Origin: Plantago major
Lineage: Eukaryota > Streptophyta > Magnoliopsida > Lamiales > Plantaginaceae
Direction: 5' to 3'
DNA length: 64,000 bases
Assembly: GCA_026545765.1 (NCBI GenBank)
Contig: JAIFAC010000134.1
Coordinates: forward strand, 104,569 to 168,568
Below the pieces are notes generated by a model. It was not told where the DNA came from. It ran no database searches and saw only the letters and a list, made by a program, of their open reading frames with translations. A program made the position numbers and the translations under genes. Positions 10,600 through 21,988 of the stretch are shown in pieces; position 1 is the stretch's first letter; each line of letters opens with the position of its first letter.

Positions 10600-11830
10600 C
10601 GAGATCGTCTCCAAAATCTTCAAACAAAACCTGGAAGTCCTTCAGATATATATCGCAATCTGGAACCGAGAAGGTACATGTAGAACTCGAACTTGGCCTT
10701 TAGCTACCTTCTCGAACAAAATGTATGTCCATCTCAATATGTTTGCGCTACGATGTTGTAATCGATTACCGTAGAGATAAACAAGACTAACATTATCACA
10801 ATAAACCAATGTCAGAAGAATCGTAATGGAGCTCTAAGAGGAGATTACAACCAACAAGATTCTCAAACCACATTAGCAACTCCACGATATTCAAAGACTT
10901 GATCTTGACATAGTAGGTCGACGCTAGACGACTAAGAAATCAAATTATCCCCAAGAAACACACAATACCCGGAGGTGGAACGACGGTATCGGACACCCAC
11001 CCCAATCCACATCAGTAGGACACTAGTTTGGAAAACGTGAACGGATATAAGTGCAAGCCAAAAGAGAGTGTGCCCTTGATATAGCGAACAATGCGCTTAA
11101 GTGCATGGTAGTGATCATCACGGTCATGCATATGGAGACATACTTGCCGGATAAAGAGATATCGTGACAAGTGAAGGTCAAGTATTGAAGGGCACCAAAG
11201 AAGACTTCGATACGTAGTAGGATCCGAGATCGAGCGAAATCGCCGCCAAATTGGGTCTTTCACAGTGTGATACGCTTTACGCCGACATGCTACCGCCGAT
11301 GATTTCTTCAGATTTGCATTGTGAAAGAAACAATCCTCGCTATTACGAGAAACCGCAATGCCGAGAAAATAATTGATAGGCCAAGATCTTTCATAGCAAA
11401 TTCTAATGCAAGAAGTGTCATTATCGTGCTAAGAGAATCAAGAGGTGGTGAGGATAATATCATCAACATAGAGAAGAAGGTATGCCATATTCGATTCTTG
11501 TCGATAGATAAATAAGGAGTTGTCGACGGTTGACGAACCCGAGAGAATAGACATAATCCGCGAATCGCTTATACCAAGCTCGTGGAGCTTGTTTGAGGCC
11601 ATAGAGTGATTTGCGGCGTAAGCACACATAATCCGGTGAGAAGCATCCGAAAACCACTTGCCGATGCATATACAGCTTCGTAGAGATCACCATGTAAAAT
11701 GCATTCTTCACATCCACCGATGAATGGACCAATGTCGGACAAAGCAAGGCTCAAAACAAGCGTGAATCGTTGCGGTTTGACCACGGACTAAAAGTCTCTC
11801 CACAATCAATGCCAACTGTTGAAGTTTTAC
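10600..11830 (-). pseudogene. copia reverse transcriptase and RNase H remnants
   Basis: Minus-strand pieces in order: SSVDVKNAFYMV near 11720, RRKSLYGLKQAPRAWYKRF near 11600, SNMAYLLLYVDDIILTT near 11460 (the YVDD catalytic box), then ALKRIVRYIKGTLSFGLHL near 11080 and, after 11000, RNase H text ending VLHVPSR near 10640. The order is canonical copia. Frame shifts separate nearly every block. The enzyme copies element RNA into DNA; this copy cannot be functional. Confidence 0.85.
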
Positions 11831-12251
11831 CATCACCTACAAGACGGGCATTATGCCTCTCAAAAGAACCGCCGATTTAACTTTATGAGCAAATATCCAC
11901 ATAGAGCGAATAATATTATTAATATTAGGACGGGTACCAAATCCCACGCCTTATTTTTAATAAGAGCATCAAATTCTTCTTCCATAGCACATTTCCAATT
12001 CGGGTCACGAAGAGCAAAAAGAGGATTACGAGGAAGAGGAGATTTTGAACTGTGGAGATCGACATAATCCGTCCAAAAAATTTGGATTAGGACTCGAGCA
12101 CCGGACCGTAAGGTTCGGGTGCATTATGGATCGTGGAGGATTTTGTGGTGGGGAGGAACGATATGGGTCAGAAGGAGAAGAGCCCACCGGGTGGGCTGGA
12201 AGAGTGGTCCAGCTGGGTGGGCAGTAACGCCTGGCTGGAGGTGGAACGGGC

Positions 12252-13435
12252 TCAAGGAAGGCGCACCCATTGAGGAAGAGGGCTGGGGTGTGATGTCTGG
12301 GCTTGGTGAGGCTCGCTCACTGAGGCTCTGACCCGTGGTCCGGTAGAGAGGAACGGCCGGTTTGCTGACTCGATTATCAAGTTATGAAACCCGGATGTAT
12401 GAGCAAGCGTGCGAAGCCAAGAAGAATCAGAAGTATTATCAAGAAAACCATAATTGGAGGGGTTCGGGGAAGGGGGTGAAGCAAAGGGAAATATATTCTC
12501 ATAAAAAATTACAAGTCGAGAAATAATAATTTTGTGAGAAGATAATTCATAACATTTATATCCTCGATGATTCTGCGGATATCCTAAAAACACACAAGGA
12601 GAGGAACGTGCATGCAATTTATGGATAGTAGTAGAAGGAGTAAGAGGATAGCATAAACACCCAAAACCCTAGAGATGTGTATAAGTAGGTTTTCATGATA
12701 TAACATCTGAAAGGGAGAGGCATTGTCAAGCACTTTGGTGGGTAATATATTAAGTAAATATGTAGCCATATGAAGAGCATGTTGCCAAAACGAATGAGGC
12801 AAAGAAGCATGTGCAAGAAGAGTACGAATGATATTATTTATTGATCTGATTTTTCTCTCAGCTTTACCATTTTGTGGACATGTATGGGGACAAGAAAAAC
12901 GAAAGGTCATCCCATTGGAAGCACAAAACTGTCGAAAATGGCTATTATCAAATTCTTTCCCATTATCACACTGGAGATTTTTTACTTGTTTCTCAAATTG
13001 TGTGAGGATTAATGTGCGTAATTCTAAGAATTTAGCAAACACATCAGACTTTTTAGCAAGAGGAAAAGTCCACAAAAAATTTGAGAAGTCATCAAGAAAG
13101 AGAACATAATAGCGATGTCCCATAGAACTTAAGACAGGAGAGGTCCACAAATCACTATGAATAATATCAAACGAAAACTGAGTTTTAGACAACGATGTAT
13201 CAAATGGTGACTTAACATGTTTACCCAAAACACAAGAGCGACAAATGCTAGAAGAAAAATCCTTATTACATGCTATGCTAGAATCACGTTTAAGAAAATC
13301 TAAAACTGGTGATCCTGGATGTCCTAAGCGAGCATGCCAAAGAGGAGGAGACAAAGCAGCAAAAGTGGAGGGCTGGGATGTAGGGAGGGCGATGGTGGTG
13401 AGTGGGTAGAGATCCCCAGAACTATCACATCTCAT
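12252..13435 (-). pseudogene. copia integrase (GAG-pre-integrase and catalytic core)
   Basis: From 13435 the minus strand encodes CDSSGDLYPL, then LWHARLGHPGSPVL and CRSCVLGKHVKSPFD (the HHCC zinc-binding and GAG-pre-integrase segment), then the core: DIIHSDLWTSPVLSSMGHRY with the first Asp, FLDDFSNFLWTFPL, NLQCDNGKEFDNSHF with the second Asp, and SCPHTCPQNGKAERKIRSI with the catalytic Glu. All three catalytic acidic residues are present. The frame changes near 12600 and continues CVFLGYPQNHRGYKCYEL to about 12500. The domain is 283 residues uninterrupted, the best preserved part of the element. Confidence 0.9.
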
Positions 13436-13440
13436 AATGG

Positions 13441-13990
13441 CTATCCCTGCTCAGAATTTTTCATGTAAAATCCGTAAGGATCAAACTCAACCGAAACAGA
13501 ATTATCAGAAGTAAATTTGCGCACATATATCAAATTTTTAACAAGATGAGGGGCATGCAAAACATTCTGTAAGCTGAGAGGAGGGTTTGGGGGAGGCAAA
13601 GATGTATGACCATAACCACGAATTGGAATCGAACTACCATCTCCTACAATAATGCCATTATTTTGATTGCTCATATTAAAATAAGACGAGATTACCTTTG
13701 GATGTCATATGAGACGTTGCTCAAAGGTCCATGTACCAATTTGGATCCGTTGTCGAAAGTCATTGTATGCGCGGATTCAATCTCGGTTGGAGCATATCGA
13801 CTTCGGTGGAGCCATCGACGCCATGTAAGCTTGTGGATTAGGTGCCGCATCAAGATTCCATAAGGATGGCGGTGTCGGCGCATGGGAAGGTGGACGGCCG
13901 GTAATGGTCGGAGGATGCGCCACCGTCGTTGTTCGCAGAGCAGCGCCATTACCGGGTACCGGCCACGTACCAACCATAGGGCCGTCACGG
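13441..13990 (-). pseudogene. copia protease remnant
   Basis: Minus-strand pieces NPQAYMASMAPP (about 13830) and, from 13674, NNGIIVGDGSSIPIRGYGHT, LSLQNVLHAPHLVKNLIYVR and FDPYGFYMKN give the region spanning the copia aspartic protease and the start of the GAG-pre-integrase domain. The DSGAT active-site segment expected near 13780-13740 is disrupted by indels. The enzyme would cleave the Gag-Pol polyprotein. Confidence 0.72.
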
Positions 13991-14255
13991 CAATTTCATT
14001 GAGCTACCGCACGCCGCGTGCTGTGGCATGTGCCGCGTGCGTAACGCCTATTCCCTCGTGCATCGCTTCTTTTTGCCGCTCGCTTGTTTCGTTCGATGGA
14101 CGGTGCCATATTATTCATAGCTAGCATCATGTGTCAAGTAACCAGCCGCACTGCTGAAGAGTTAGATGCCATAGCTTGGAGTTCGCTCTCAAGACATAAG
14201 GAAGAACGAGCCCGAGAAAACTTCAAAGAATGGATTAGCATGACGATTTGTGTGC

Positions 14256-14704
14256 CTAACACCTTTGTAAGCTTCCGTAAGACCGAAACCAATTGTAACA
14301 CCAAGCAATGATCATCAACCGAGCCCCAACATTCTCGAGTTGATCGGCAAGGCTCTTAAGACGCCGACAATAAGCATTCGCATTGGGAAAATCTTCCATG
14401 CAGTGGTCGCAAATTCGCCCAAGAGTAATTGCTCGAGACGCCTCGTGGTCTTGAAAATATCCTTCAATTGATTCCAGTGCTTGCATTGCAAGAGCATCCG
14501 TTCAATGACGGTGTTCAGAGATCCAACGAATTGTCGAATAAATCCATCAAGCACAGCATCAATGGTTAACCGTAGTTCTTTCTCTTCCGTAGTCGGAGGA
14601 GGAATAACCACACCTTCGTGAAGAGGGAGGATATGGTAGAGAACCCGGTGTGATCGAGCATGAATCTTGAAGAGTTCGCCCAGTACCATCGCGAAGTTTT
14701 CCAA
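14256..14704 (-). pseudogene. copia Gag remnant
   Basis: Minus-strand product from 14704 reads MENFAMVLGELFKIHARSHR, then a UBN2-like stretch with VLDGFIRQFVGSLNTVIERM and, after a frame change near 14480, RICDHCMEDFPNANAYCRRL and SLADQLENVGA. This is the helical Gag region of copia elements of the type with short LTRs. A further Gag part with a zinc knuckle is expected between 14250 and 13950 but is too degraded to read. Confidence 0.7.
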
Positions 14705-15053
14705 ATCTAAGATGATTGGAATATTATTATGATATTTGACACCGTGAGGGCGGGGAAGGTGGGAGCCGTAGCTATTTTGGGAGTGGAGGATTCACCGCGC
14801 ATATCTGCGACTAGTAAATCACCGGATTTAGAGGAAGGATGTTTGTGGGAGAATCGAATCGACTTGAGCTAGCGTATGAATATCGATGCTTGCTATGAGG
14901 TCGACGTCAAGGTGATCAGCCAATTTGCAAGTTGATCAAGGATCGAGAGGCGTAATGGCGTTGTTGATCGGCAGGAGAATGAAGATCGATGAGAAGAGAG
15001 AATCACGTATGTAGAAGGCAAATGAATTGAGGATCGCATCTAATGTGATACCA

Positions 15054-15256
15054 TGAAAGAATATGAGTCCGCGATTTTCTATCGATCTCATTCAATATAT
15101 ATACTAGTTACAATTACAAGAGAAAGATAACTCAATTACGAAACTACTATAAGGAATTTACTATAACTCTAAGTTCTAATTATAACAATACTAGGAATCT
15201 ACCACAACACTACATATACTAAATATTCTATTCCATAATATTTACATAGTCTAATA
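15054..15256 (-). repeat. LTR (5' LTR of the PARP3-inserted copia element)
   Basis: Partner of 10366-10569. Its plus-strand inner edge reads TGAAAGAATATGAG and abuts the primer site CTAATGTGATACCA at 15040-15053. Its outer edge, CATAGTCTAATA, abuts the target duplication GTTTC. Confidence 0.88.
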
Positions 15257-15991
15257 GTTTCTTACCTGCAGTGTGTTCTCTACCAATCCCAGGATACATG
15301 GTAATCAATAATCTGATAATCTCATTTACCTAATTCTCCATCTGTTTTCTTGGAAAAAAGTTCTTTCCTCACCTTCTTTTGGGATGTACTGATGGCAGTT
15401 TGGAAAAGCTATAGTGTGTTCTGATGCTGCCGCTGAGGCAGCTAGGTACGGTTTCACAGCAGTAGATCGACCAGATGGTTTTTTGGTCTTGGCCGTTGCA
15501 TCATTGGGAGATAAAATAACAGAGCTGACGAGTCCTCCCGAGGTATATTTTCTGTTATTAGTAGCAGCACCAATGTGTTTGTGTGTGGGTGTGATATTCT
15601 GATGTTGCTGTGTCTATATCCCGAGTAGGATATACAATCATTTGAGGAGAAGAAAATGGGCGTGAAGGGGCTAGGTCGGAAGAAAACAAATGAATCGGAG
15701 CATTTCATTTGGGAGGATGACATAAATGTACCTTGTGGTCGCATAATCCCGTCCGAGCACAAGGATAGTGCTCTTGAATACAATGAATACGCGGTATATG
15801 ATCCAAAGCAGGTACAGAAGTTGTATAATCATTTCCGTGTATTTTTCCTCATTTTTTTTAGATCTAGAAGGACCAAGTATCTATGTTTCGTCCTTCCCTG
15901 CCAGGTTAGCATAAGGTTTTTGGTGGCCGTTAAGTACGATGAGAAGTATGATGCAGCTGGGTATTGTGAATCAATTCGTGTCTTTTGTTAA

Positions 15992-16457
15992 GCTAAATCT
16001 GGACAGAAGGGGTTATTGTTAATTATGGACAGAACAGTTCTGTGGTGATGGTGTTTTTTATGTATGTATTTCGGTGCCAAGAGCAAGTACGATGACTCTT
16101 GAGCTCAAGCTGGAAGTGCTTCTATGTTTGTAAACTGTTTAATGAATCAGCATAGAACAATGCTGGTCCTCATCTTATCAATCTAGTTCTCCATATCATG
16201 GAAAAGTTTTGAATGTAGATGTTGTAGTGTTGAAGCATTGTGAAGTTTCAAACCGCAATGCATCTAGAACGTATATTGCCGAAGCTTCTCCAGATGATAA
16301 TCATGAAGAGTAAAGGACACTAATATTTCCTTCCAACTTTACTCTTAACTCACTGATTGTCGGGTTCTCTGTCTCTAATGCGTGTGACTAGGATGAAATA
16401 GTGTCCAGTAAACAAACTGGTCAATAGGATAGCCTATTGCTATCAATGAATCAAATT
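15992..16457. other. 3' spacer between convergent PARP3 and GT29 genes
   Basis: No coding signal is visible. The stretch lies between the stop of the plus-strand PARP3 gene and the stop of the minus-strand sialyltransferase-like gene, so it should hold both 3' untranslated regions. Confidence 0.5.
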
Positions 16458-17547
16458 TCAACGATGAATCACAACCGGGGAATCTTGAAGCCATCCGAAT
16501 GAATGGAATCGCCTCTGGCCGCCCACCAAATCGTGGTAAAAGTCATACTCCGCCTCATAGTCGTGCAAAGAAAGCTCGGCTTGATTGGTATGGTAATGAT
16601 GCTTAGCCATGTCAGACTTCCTGAATCCAAACAGGCTCACCTTCTCACAAATCCCCAACGCCAACGTCACCGCCTGCATACCTGAGGAATAATGAAACGC
16701 CTCCCATCATGTGCCGCCCCACTCGCCAACTTCCTTCCCCTCAAACTCCACAAACCGCTTCAACGAATAATACTTCACGATCCTAGAACACAACACATCA
16801 AACTGTGGATCCGTTATCATCACAGGCGACTTAAACGAAGAGTTGCACACCAAGTAATCCAATAAATGCGCCGGCTGACAAATGTACATGATCATAGGCA
16901 CATGTTCCCCGTACGGATGGCAAAAAGCAGCCCTCCTTCCTAGCACACAAATGCAGTATGTTACTATTGACGAACGAAGCGCTAGTTTTCGATCCGACGT
17001 TCTTCTTGTAACCGTTAATTCTAGCGTTGTTCAACCGGATCACAAACACATGACTATCAATCAGTTGTCCATATTCATTTCTCAACAAAATCCCACTGTT
17101 TCCAACAATGGCACAACTCTTGTAGTATTTCCCATTAGAAATCTCATTAACCAAATCCGACATTACATCGGGGTAAAACCGTCTTTCGTCCACCAATCGG
17201 TTAACAGCCCCTGAATGTGATAAAACCCGGTTGATCTCCGGTTTAGACCGGATATGCAACCGGGCGACCCGAAGCTTCGGATCCTTACCCGAGGATAACG
17301 ACCTTTGTCTGCTCCGATTTCCGTTGTCAAGTAACGAATCAATCTCTTGCTTCAACTTGGGCTCGCTTATGTCAATCGAAGCGTAGTATTTCAAAAGGGT
17401 CGAGTTAGAGACTGGATTATTACGGGTTTTAGCAACTGGGTTGTCGTTGTATAGCTGGAAAGATCCGTTTTCTTGAAGCATAAAAATGGCGGCCATTGAT
17501 GTTAGCAACAGGAGAATGCTACACAGAGGTAGTCGAGTTTGCTTCAT
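16458..17547 (-). CDS. Sialyltransferase-like protein (GT29 family)
   Basis: A single-exon gene of about 360 codons. The product is a type II Golgi membrane protein: a short basic start (MKQTR), a hydrophobic anchor at residues 6-24, a variable stem, then the GT29 fold. Sialylmotif L lies at about residues 144-190 ([44 protein letters not shown]), followed by [20 protein letters not shown], and motif S near 16680 ([19 protein letters not shown]). Plants lack known sialic acid; family members act in cell-wall glycan and pollen-tube functions, and one is reported as an arabinogalactan galactosyltransferase. Frameshifts occur near 16930 (a run of five T where four fit) and near 16690-16710. With motifs intact on both sides they may be assembly errors. 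Confidence 0.9.
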
Positions 17548-18220
17548 GTTGGGAATTTACGGAGAAAGATCTCAACTTTATTGAAGTTGCAGACTTGCAG
17601 TGTGTTAAAGCTCAATGTGCAGGAAGTTTGAGGAGATGAGAAGGATTTTCGATTTCATGGTGTGATTCATTTTGAGAAAGTCATTTGAAGTTTTCTGCAG
17701 TAGGAAGATTTATAGTTGTGGAGTGGAGTGAAGAAGAGAGATCGAGCTGAGAGAACAGAATTTAATTGGGATGAGCAAATTCATCCCAAATTCTGAATGA
17801 ATAATATATATTACTTCTAGCAAGTTGATGTTTTATGATCTAAGAAATCAAGTTAATAATTTAGGAGTAATAAGAATGAAGCATTGTTGATCAACTAAGA
17901 TCAAGGCAAAGTCTTCTCTCCATCTACTTTTTTAACCTATAAAAGAGATTTCATTAAGCTAACTAGATTAGTGGGGTCAATGAGGGCCGCACCAATCTGA
18001 ATAGAAAGAGATCTGATTTAATCAGAAAAGCATTTATAATCACAGTGCAAAATACTCATACAGATTAAAACTACTGGATACATTCCACGAGATCTTCGCG
18101 ACACCAACTTGTTCACTTGGTCTGCCAAATATTATGGATTACCTCCATGTGGTGCGCCCCCGGATATGCGTGCCTGCAAATACAACCAATTTCATATTTA
18201 GAGTCAGTTTGGATTAGTGA
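17548..18220. other. 5' region of the GT29 gene
   Basis: This is the upstream (5') side of the minus-strand GT29 gene. I see no other gene. A pyrimidine-rich leader for the minus strand is suggested by the purine-rich stretch at 17690-17770. Confidence 0.4.
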
Positions 18221-18224
18221 TGTT

Positions 18225-18510
18225 AAACGAGTTGAACTGAGCCGAGTATCTCATTATTTGAGCTCGGCTCGACTTGTGAACAAAACGAACCTTTTTTCGA
18301 GCTTGGACTAGACTCACGATAAGTAGGCTCGACTCATTTGGTTCGAGCTTTAGTCGAGCTCATAGCTTAATATATATATATATATAAATGTGTCCATGGT
18401 TGTTTCACTAACACTTTATCGAACGAGCCGAGTTCGAGCCTTAACGAGCAAAGTCCTTGATAAGGCTCGACTCGTGTAATAGCTGTAGTTTGAAAAATTA
18501 TTTTTATAAA
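18225..18510. repeat. GAGCTCG-rich dispersed repeat (MITE-like)
   Basis: Closely spaced matches to GAGCTCG/CGAGCTC, CGAGCC/GGCTCG and CTCGACT occur on both strands (for example near 18270, 18330, 18350, 18425 and 18465), giving many short hairpins. Such repeats are common as short non-coding elements in plant genomes. I could not define terminal repeats. Confidence 0.4.
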
Positions 18511-20068
18511 GCTTAGTCCAAACCTGTTGTGAGTTCAGTTGTGTTGTCCGTGATACAAATTGTATTCTGATAAAGCTTTAATTACTTCTCCATTATGATT
18601 CCTAAAAACACAGCTTTAATTACTTCTCTCCAGCAACTTATGTGCATTGCATTGAAAGCACTACTAATTAAGGGCATTATGTGAAGATGAGAGTAACAGG
18701 CTTACTCAGACCCCTATCTATATATATGTCGTATACCAGTAGGTCTAATTAGGGTGAGAAGTTATCTCATATGGTGGAGTGTTTATTTAGTGTTTGCTTG
18801 TAAAGTTTCACGTCACATTTCTAACTGAAAATTGAATTGTAGTTCGAAGTTTTAACAAATTCTTTAAATAATGTGATAAGTAGTTGATTTTAGTTTGAAC
18901 TTTAAAAGAAATTTAGGTGATGTACATGTCTTAAGAAACTCAATGTTATAATGATCCGATCAATTATGGGCCGAGAACCAACCCTTCCGGTTCGTATGGC
19001 TACCGATTTATTACATATATCTCATCATATGACATCATTCATTTTAAACCGGTAGCGTGAAACACTCAAATCTTTGGTTTTAAAATTACCTAAAAATTTA
19101 CCTAACATGTGAATGTGGAGATGTACTTACATACCCTATAACTCTCGGGCTGTAAATAGATTTGGGACACGGGGTATCACTCATGCCCTCAATGGAGATT
19201 GGCATATTTTACACTAATGGTGTTATTTGTGGTGTAGCAAAATTTTGTATATATATGCTAAGAAGACAAAAAGATTGTCTCTACCTCAAGAAATCATAGG
19301 TAGATGAATTTATTGACGTTGATCTAGAACGAACCAATGCACAAAATGAAGCTTCCGACTGCAATGACTTGTTGGTTTGCACCGTGACGACAATGATGTT
19401 GGACAAAGGAAAGAGGAACTCCCTTGTTGTGATCGATTTAAACAAGGCCTACTGCCCAGTATTACTGTTACACCTACAAGGTCTTTTTTCTAAATTTTTT
19501 GCTGCATACTTTAAACCAAGTGGGTATATAAATATTGTGAATATATTCAAACTTCTGTTAGTTGGGAAAAGAAATTTGTTTTTACGTTAAAAGTTAAAAC
19601 CAAGTTCAAAACTTTGTTAATAATTGATGATGATGGCTTGTGGCTTTCGTTTAAAAGTACCAAAACCACACATAAGCTCCCATGGACGAAACAACGATAC
19701 TATAGATTGCCAATCTAGAGTCTCAATCTCTTCCACCCGATCCGCGATGCAATTTCGTCCATCTCAGTTCAATACTACATATCCGTCAAACTTATTTTCA
19801 TAATTGAGTAAGTCTCCAAAGATTTATTCATATATCCAAAAGTCCAAAAAGTTATGCACGATATACAAACATAATCAATTTACACAAAAAGATTAATTTT
19901 TTTGTCATTTCTTAGATTAAGCCAATTACACTCCACTAACCACGAAGAACATATTGATAACGATTATATACATAATCAAATCCATATCAACTCACATGCT
20001 CATGAATATATTATGTACTACATATAGTATATTATTAAATTCAAGACAACTCGCATGCAAAAGGAAAT

Positions 20069-20131
<63 letters not shown>

Positions 20132-20330
20132 CGTTTGTTATTTGAATCTTAGCAACTCGCATGGTTCGAATCAAATAACTACATGGGGTGTTTAATTTGT
20201 AGCTACTTGCAAGCTTTGAATCAAAGACCTTGCACAACGGATTCACATACAACATATAATAATCGTACATATTATACTTTTATATAAATTCGAGAACCTA
20301 GCATGCATATTACGGTTCAAGAATTACATT
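18511..20330. other. Intergenic stretch without a clear gene
   Basis: Mostly AT-rich DNA with no recognisable gene. One short open segment at about 19300-19590 (DLNKAYCPVLLLHLQ, followed by a GT) could be a stray exon fragment, but I recognise no family. Confidence 0.4.
20073..20129. repeat. (AT)n microsatellite
   Basis: About 28 perfect AT dinucleotides. It translates as alternating Tyr-Ile on both strands, which is not a gene. Confidence 0.97.
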
Positions 20331-20675
20331 TGTGCTCTAATTGACTAGCTAGTTGAACTTCTCTTCAAGTCGGAAATTCTCCAAGCTATCAAACAATTCA
20401 AGCAGCGAACACACGAACGAATCACGAACCAAGGAATCAAGTTGACATGGGTCGATCAGATTTCTACGTGATGTACCACCATCAAGAGTGTACGGATAGA
20501 TGGGTACGGGTGAGGGAGGGGGCGGTTTCTTCGGGAATCATTTCCTCCTTCCTTCGTGTATATTGATCAACACCTTTGTCTTTCTTTAGCTTCCAATATA
20601 CCACTAGTAGTGTGATGTGGGCACCAACAAACTATATTCGTAGGTAAGAAATATGCTAACACTACAAAAAATACT

Positions 20676-20990
20676 GGGTTTAGCGATGGATAAATCTGTC
20701 GCTAAACATGGACCGATCTGTCGCTAAACGTTTAGCGAAGGATCTAGCGACGGATAAAAGGCCGTCTCCTTTTTGGGTGTCACAAGCCATTTAGAGACGG
20801 ATAATTTAGCGACGGTTTAGAGACGGATAAATTCGTTGACCTTTTTGTGACGGATAATTATACGTCGCTAATAAGGTGGTTTTTTATTTTTTTTAATTCC
20901 ATAATTCTGTCCATTTTTTTAGACGGATAATTATCCGTCGCTAAATGACGACGGATTTAGTGACAGATTATCAATTTTTTTTATAATAAA
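20676..20990. repeat. Subterminal repeat array of the CACTA element (left end)
   Basis: At least eight GACGGAT or GATGGAT/ATCCGTC units, in both orientations and often paired as TTTAGCGACGGAT...ATCCGTCGCTAA, lie within 310 bp of the left terminus. In En/Spm-type elements such arrays bind the TNPA-type protein and bring the ends together. That function is inferred from the family. Confidence 0.85.
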
Positions 20991-21724
20991 TAAAATCAAG
21001 ATTTAGTTTCATAAAGTTCTACTACAATCGGAGAAATAGCAGATTCAGCTTTTCATAAAAATTGTTTATGATTAATGTCGGCCCATTTTAATCATTTTTT
21101 CACGGATCCTCCTGTAGGTCGGAGCTTTTTTAATTTCGGATCTCGGATATAGTATAAAAGTTTATTTTCAGCAATTTGTTTTTATTTCCTTCACTTTTCC
21201 TCACCATTTATCAGTAGCGGTTTCCCCTCTCTTCACCCTCACCCTCCACTTGAACATCGGCGGCGAAAATGGCAGATCCATCTGTTCCGTTCAGTAATGC
21301 ATGATTCAACATTCTCAATTTACCGAAATATGAAGGAATTGCATGAGTTAGGGATGATAAGTTGGTGAGTGAGCGAGGATTTCGGCCGATTTTGAAGCGG
21401 ATCTCGCCGATGAGCTTGTTCAGATGAGATCGAGGATTCCGAGATATACAAGTACTGATTCAGCAGTTCGATCTGCGATTTCTAGTTTTTTGTACTTGTA
21501 TCAGTTGTATGTTGTTCGATCTACGTTTTATGAAGGTGAGGGATTAGTCGATCTCGATTTCTATGTCGGCGTTGTTGAGTTAGGCGCAGGTTAGCTGGAT
21601 GGTGATATAGAGAAGTAAGATAGTTCATCATGCCATTGTTGTTTAAGCTCTTTTAGACAGCTTTTGCTGGAAGTGTTGTGTTGTGTTGTGAGTCTTGTGA
21701 CTTCGTTTGATTCACAGTTCAGCG

Positions 21725-21988
21725 ATGGAGCAGCTGAAAATGATTGGCAGAGAGCTCGCGATGGGCTCACAGGGCGGATTCGGCCAGTCCAAGGAGTTTC
21801 TCGACCTCATCAAATCCATCGATGAAGCCCGATCGAAGGCTGAAGAAGACCGCATTGTGTTGCGTGAGATCGAGACGCTGAAAGCCCGATTAGCCAGCCC
21901 GAACACGCTGGAATTCAACCTGAAAGAGTATATAATTCATCGGAGAATCGCGATCCTAAAACTTAGATACAGGTATGGAGAAATCTGA
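21725..21988 (+). pseudogene. Captured 5' fragment of an AP-4 complex epsilon subunit gene
   Basis: From the ATG at 21725 the product reads MEQLKMIGRELAMGSQGGF, GQSKEFLDLIKSIDEARSKA and EEDRIVLREIETLKARL, the N terminus of plant AP-4 epsilon adaptin (a large subunit of a trans-Golgi vesicle coat). Similarity fades after KEYII near 21935, where a degenerate tail and a GTATGG donor-like site (21973) follow, then a stop at 21986-21988. Full-length AP-4 epsilon is over 900 residues, so only the first 70 to 75 codons are here. It retains its own ATG and an open frame. It sits antisense to the transposase genes inside the CACTA element, typical of transduplicated host sequence. Confidence 0.85.

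Larger units (their letters stand above)
10366..15256 (-). mobile_element. Ty1/copia retrotransposon inserted in a PARP3 exon
   Basis: LTRs of about 204 bp lie at 10366-10569 and 15054-15256. A 5-bp target duplication GTTTC occurs at 10361-10365 and 15257-15261. On the minus strand the primer site TGGTATCACATTAG (15053-15040) directly follows the 5' LTR, whose end reads CTTTCA, and a purine-rich tract GATTGGGGAG precedes the 3' LTR near 10570-10580. The domain order on the minus strand is Gag, protease, GAG-pre-integrase, integrase, reverse transcriptase, RNase H, which is the copia order. LTRs differ at many sites and all reading frames are broken, so it is an old, probably dead copy. Confidence 0.93.
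9862..15991 (+). pseudogene. PARP3: PARP3-like gene, 3' half, exon split by a copia element
   Basis: Exons, from frame and splice sites: 9862-about 10078 (regulatory domain, AAAYETV...LDDPLSNLYGKLGCSI), about 10142-10250 (ENIFDVEASACPS, KLPNKFLLWC), 10322-10365 plus 15257-15300 (one exon, split by the element: CRTSNLLRHLKKGF then LPAVCSLPIPGYM), 15399-15542 (FGKAIVCSDAAAEAARYGF), 15629-15811 (KKMGVKGLGRKKTNESEHF ... LEYNEYAVYDPKQ) and 15905-15991 (VSIRFLVAVKYDEK, stop TAA). This is the catalytic half of plant PARP3. In active PARPs the triad is His-Tyr-Glu; here the matching positions read Cys (LLWCG), Val (GKAIVCSD) and Glu (YNEY), as described for plant PARP3, so ADP-ribosylation activity is doubtful. 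The N-terminal PADR1, BRCT and WGR parts are not in the window. Small indels occur in the first two exons; the exons after the insertion are in frame. Confidence 0.87.

Noticed and set aside
11819-12331. Plus-strand open frames in the PARP3-inserted copia element
   Set aside because: They are antisense shadows of the minus-strand reverse transcriptase and integrase region.
16503-17214. Plus-strand open frames opposite the GT29 gene
   Set aside because: Antisense shadows; the sialylmotifs are clear on the minus strand.
18117-18311. Short plus-strand open frame
   Set aside because: No family likeness, and its second half lies in the GAGCTCG repeat.
19992-20270. Open frame on the minus strand rich in Tyr-Ile
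   Set aside because: It is created by the (AT)n microsatellite at 20073-20129.
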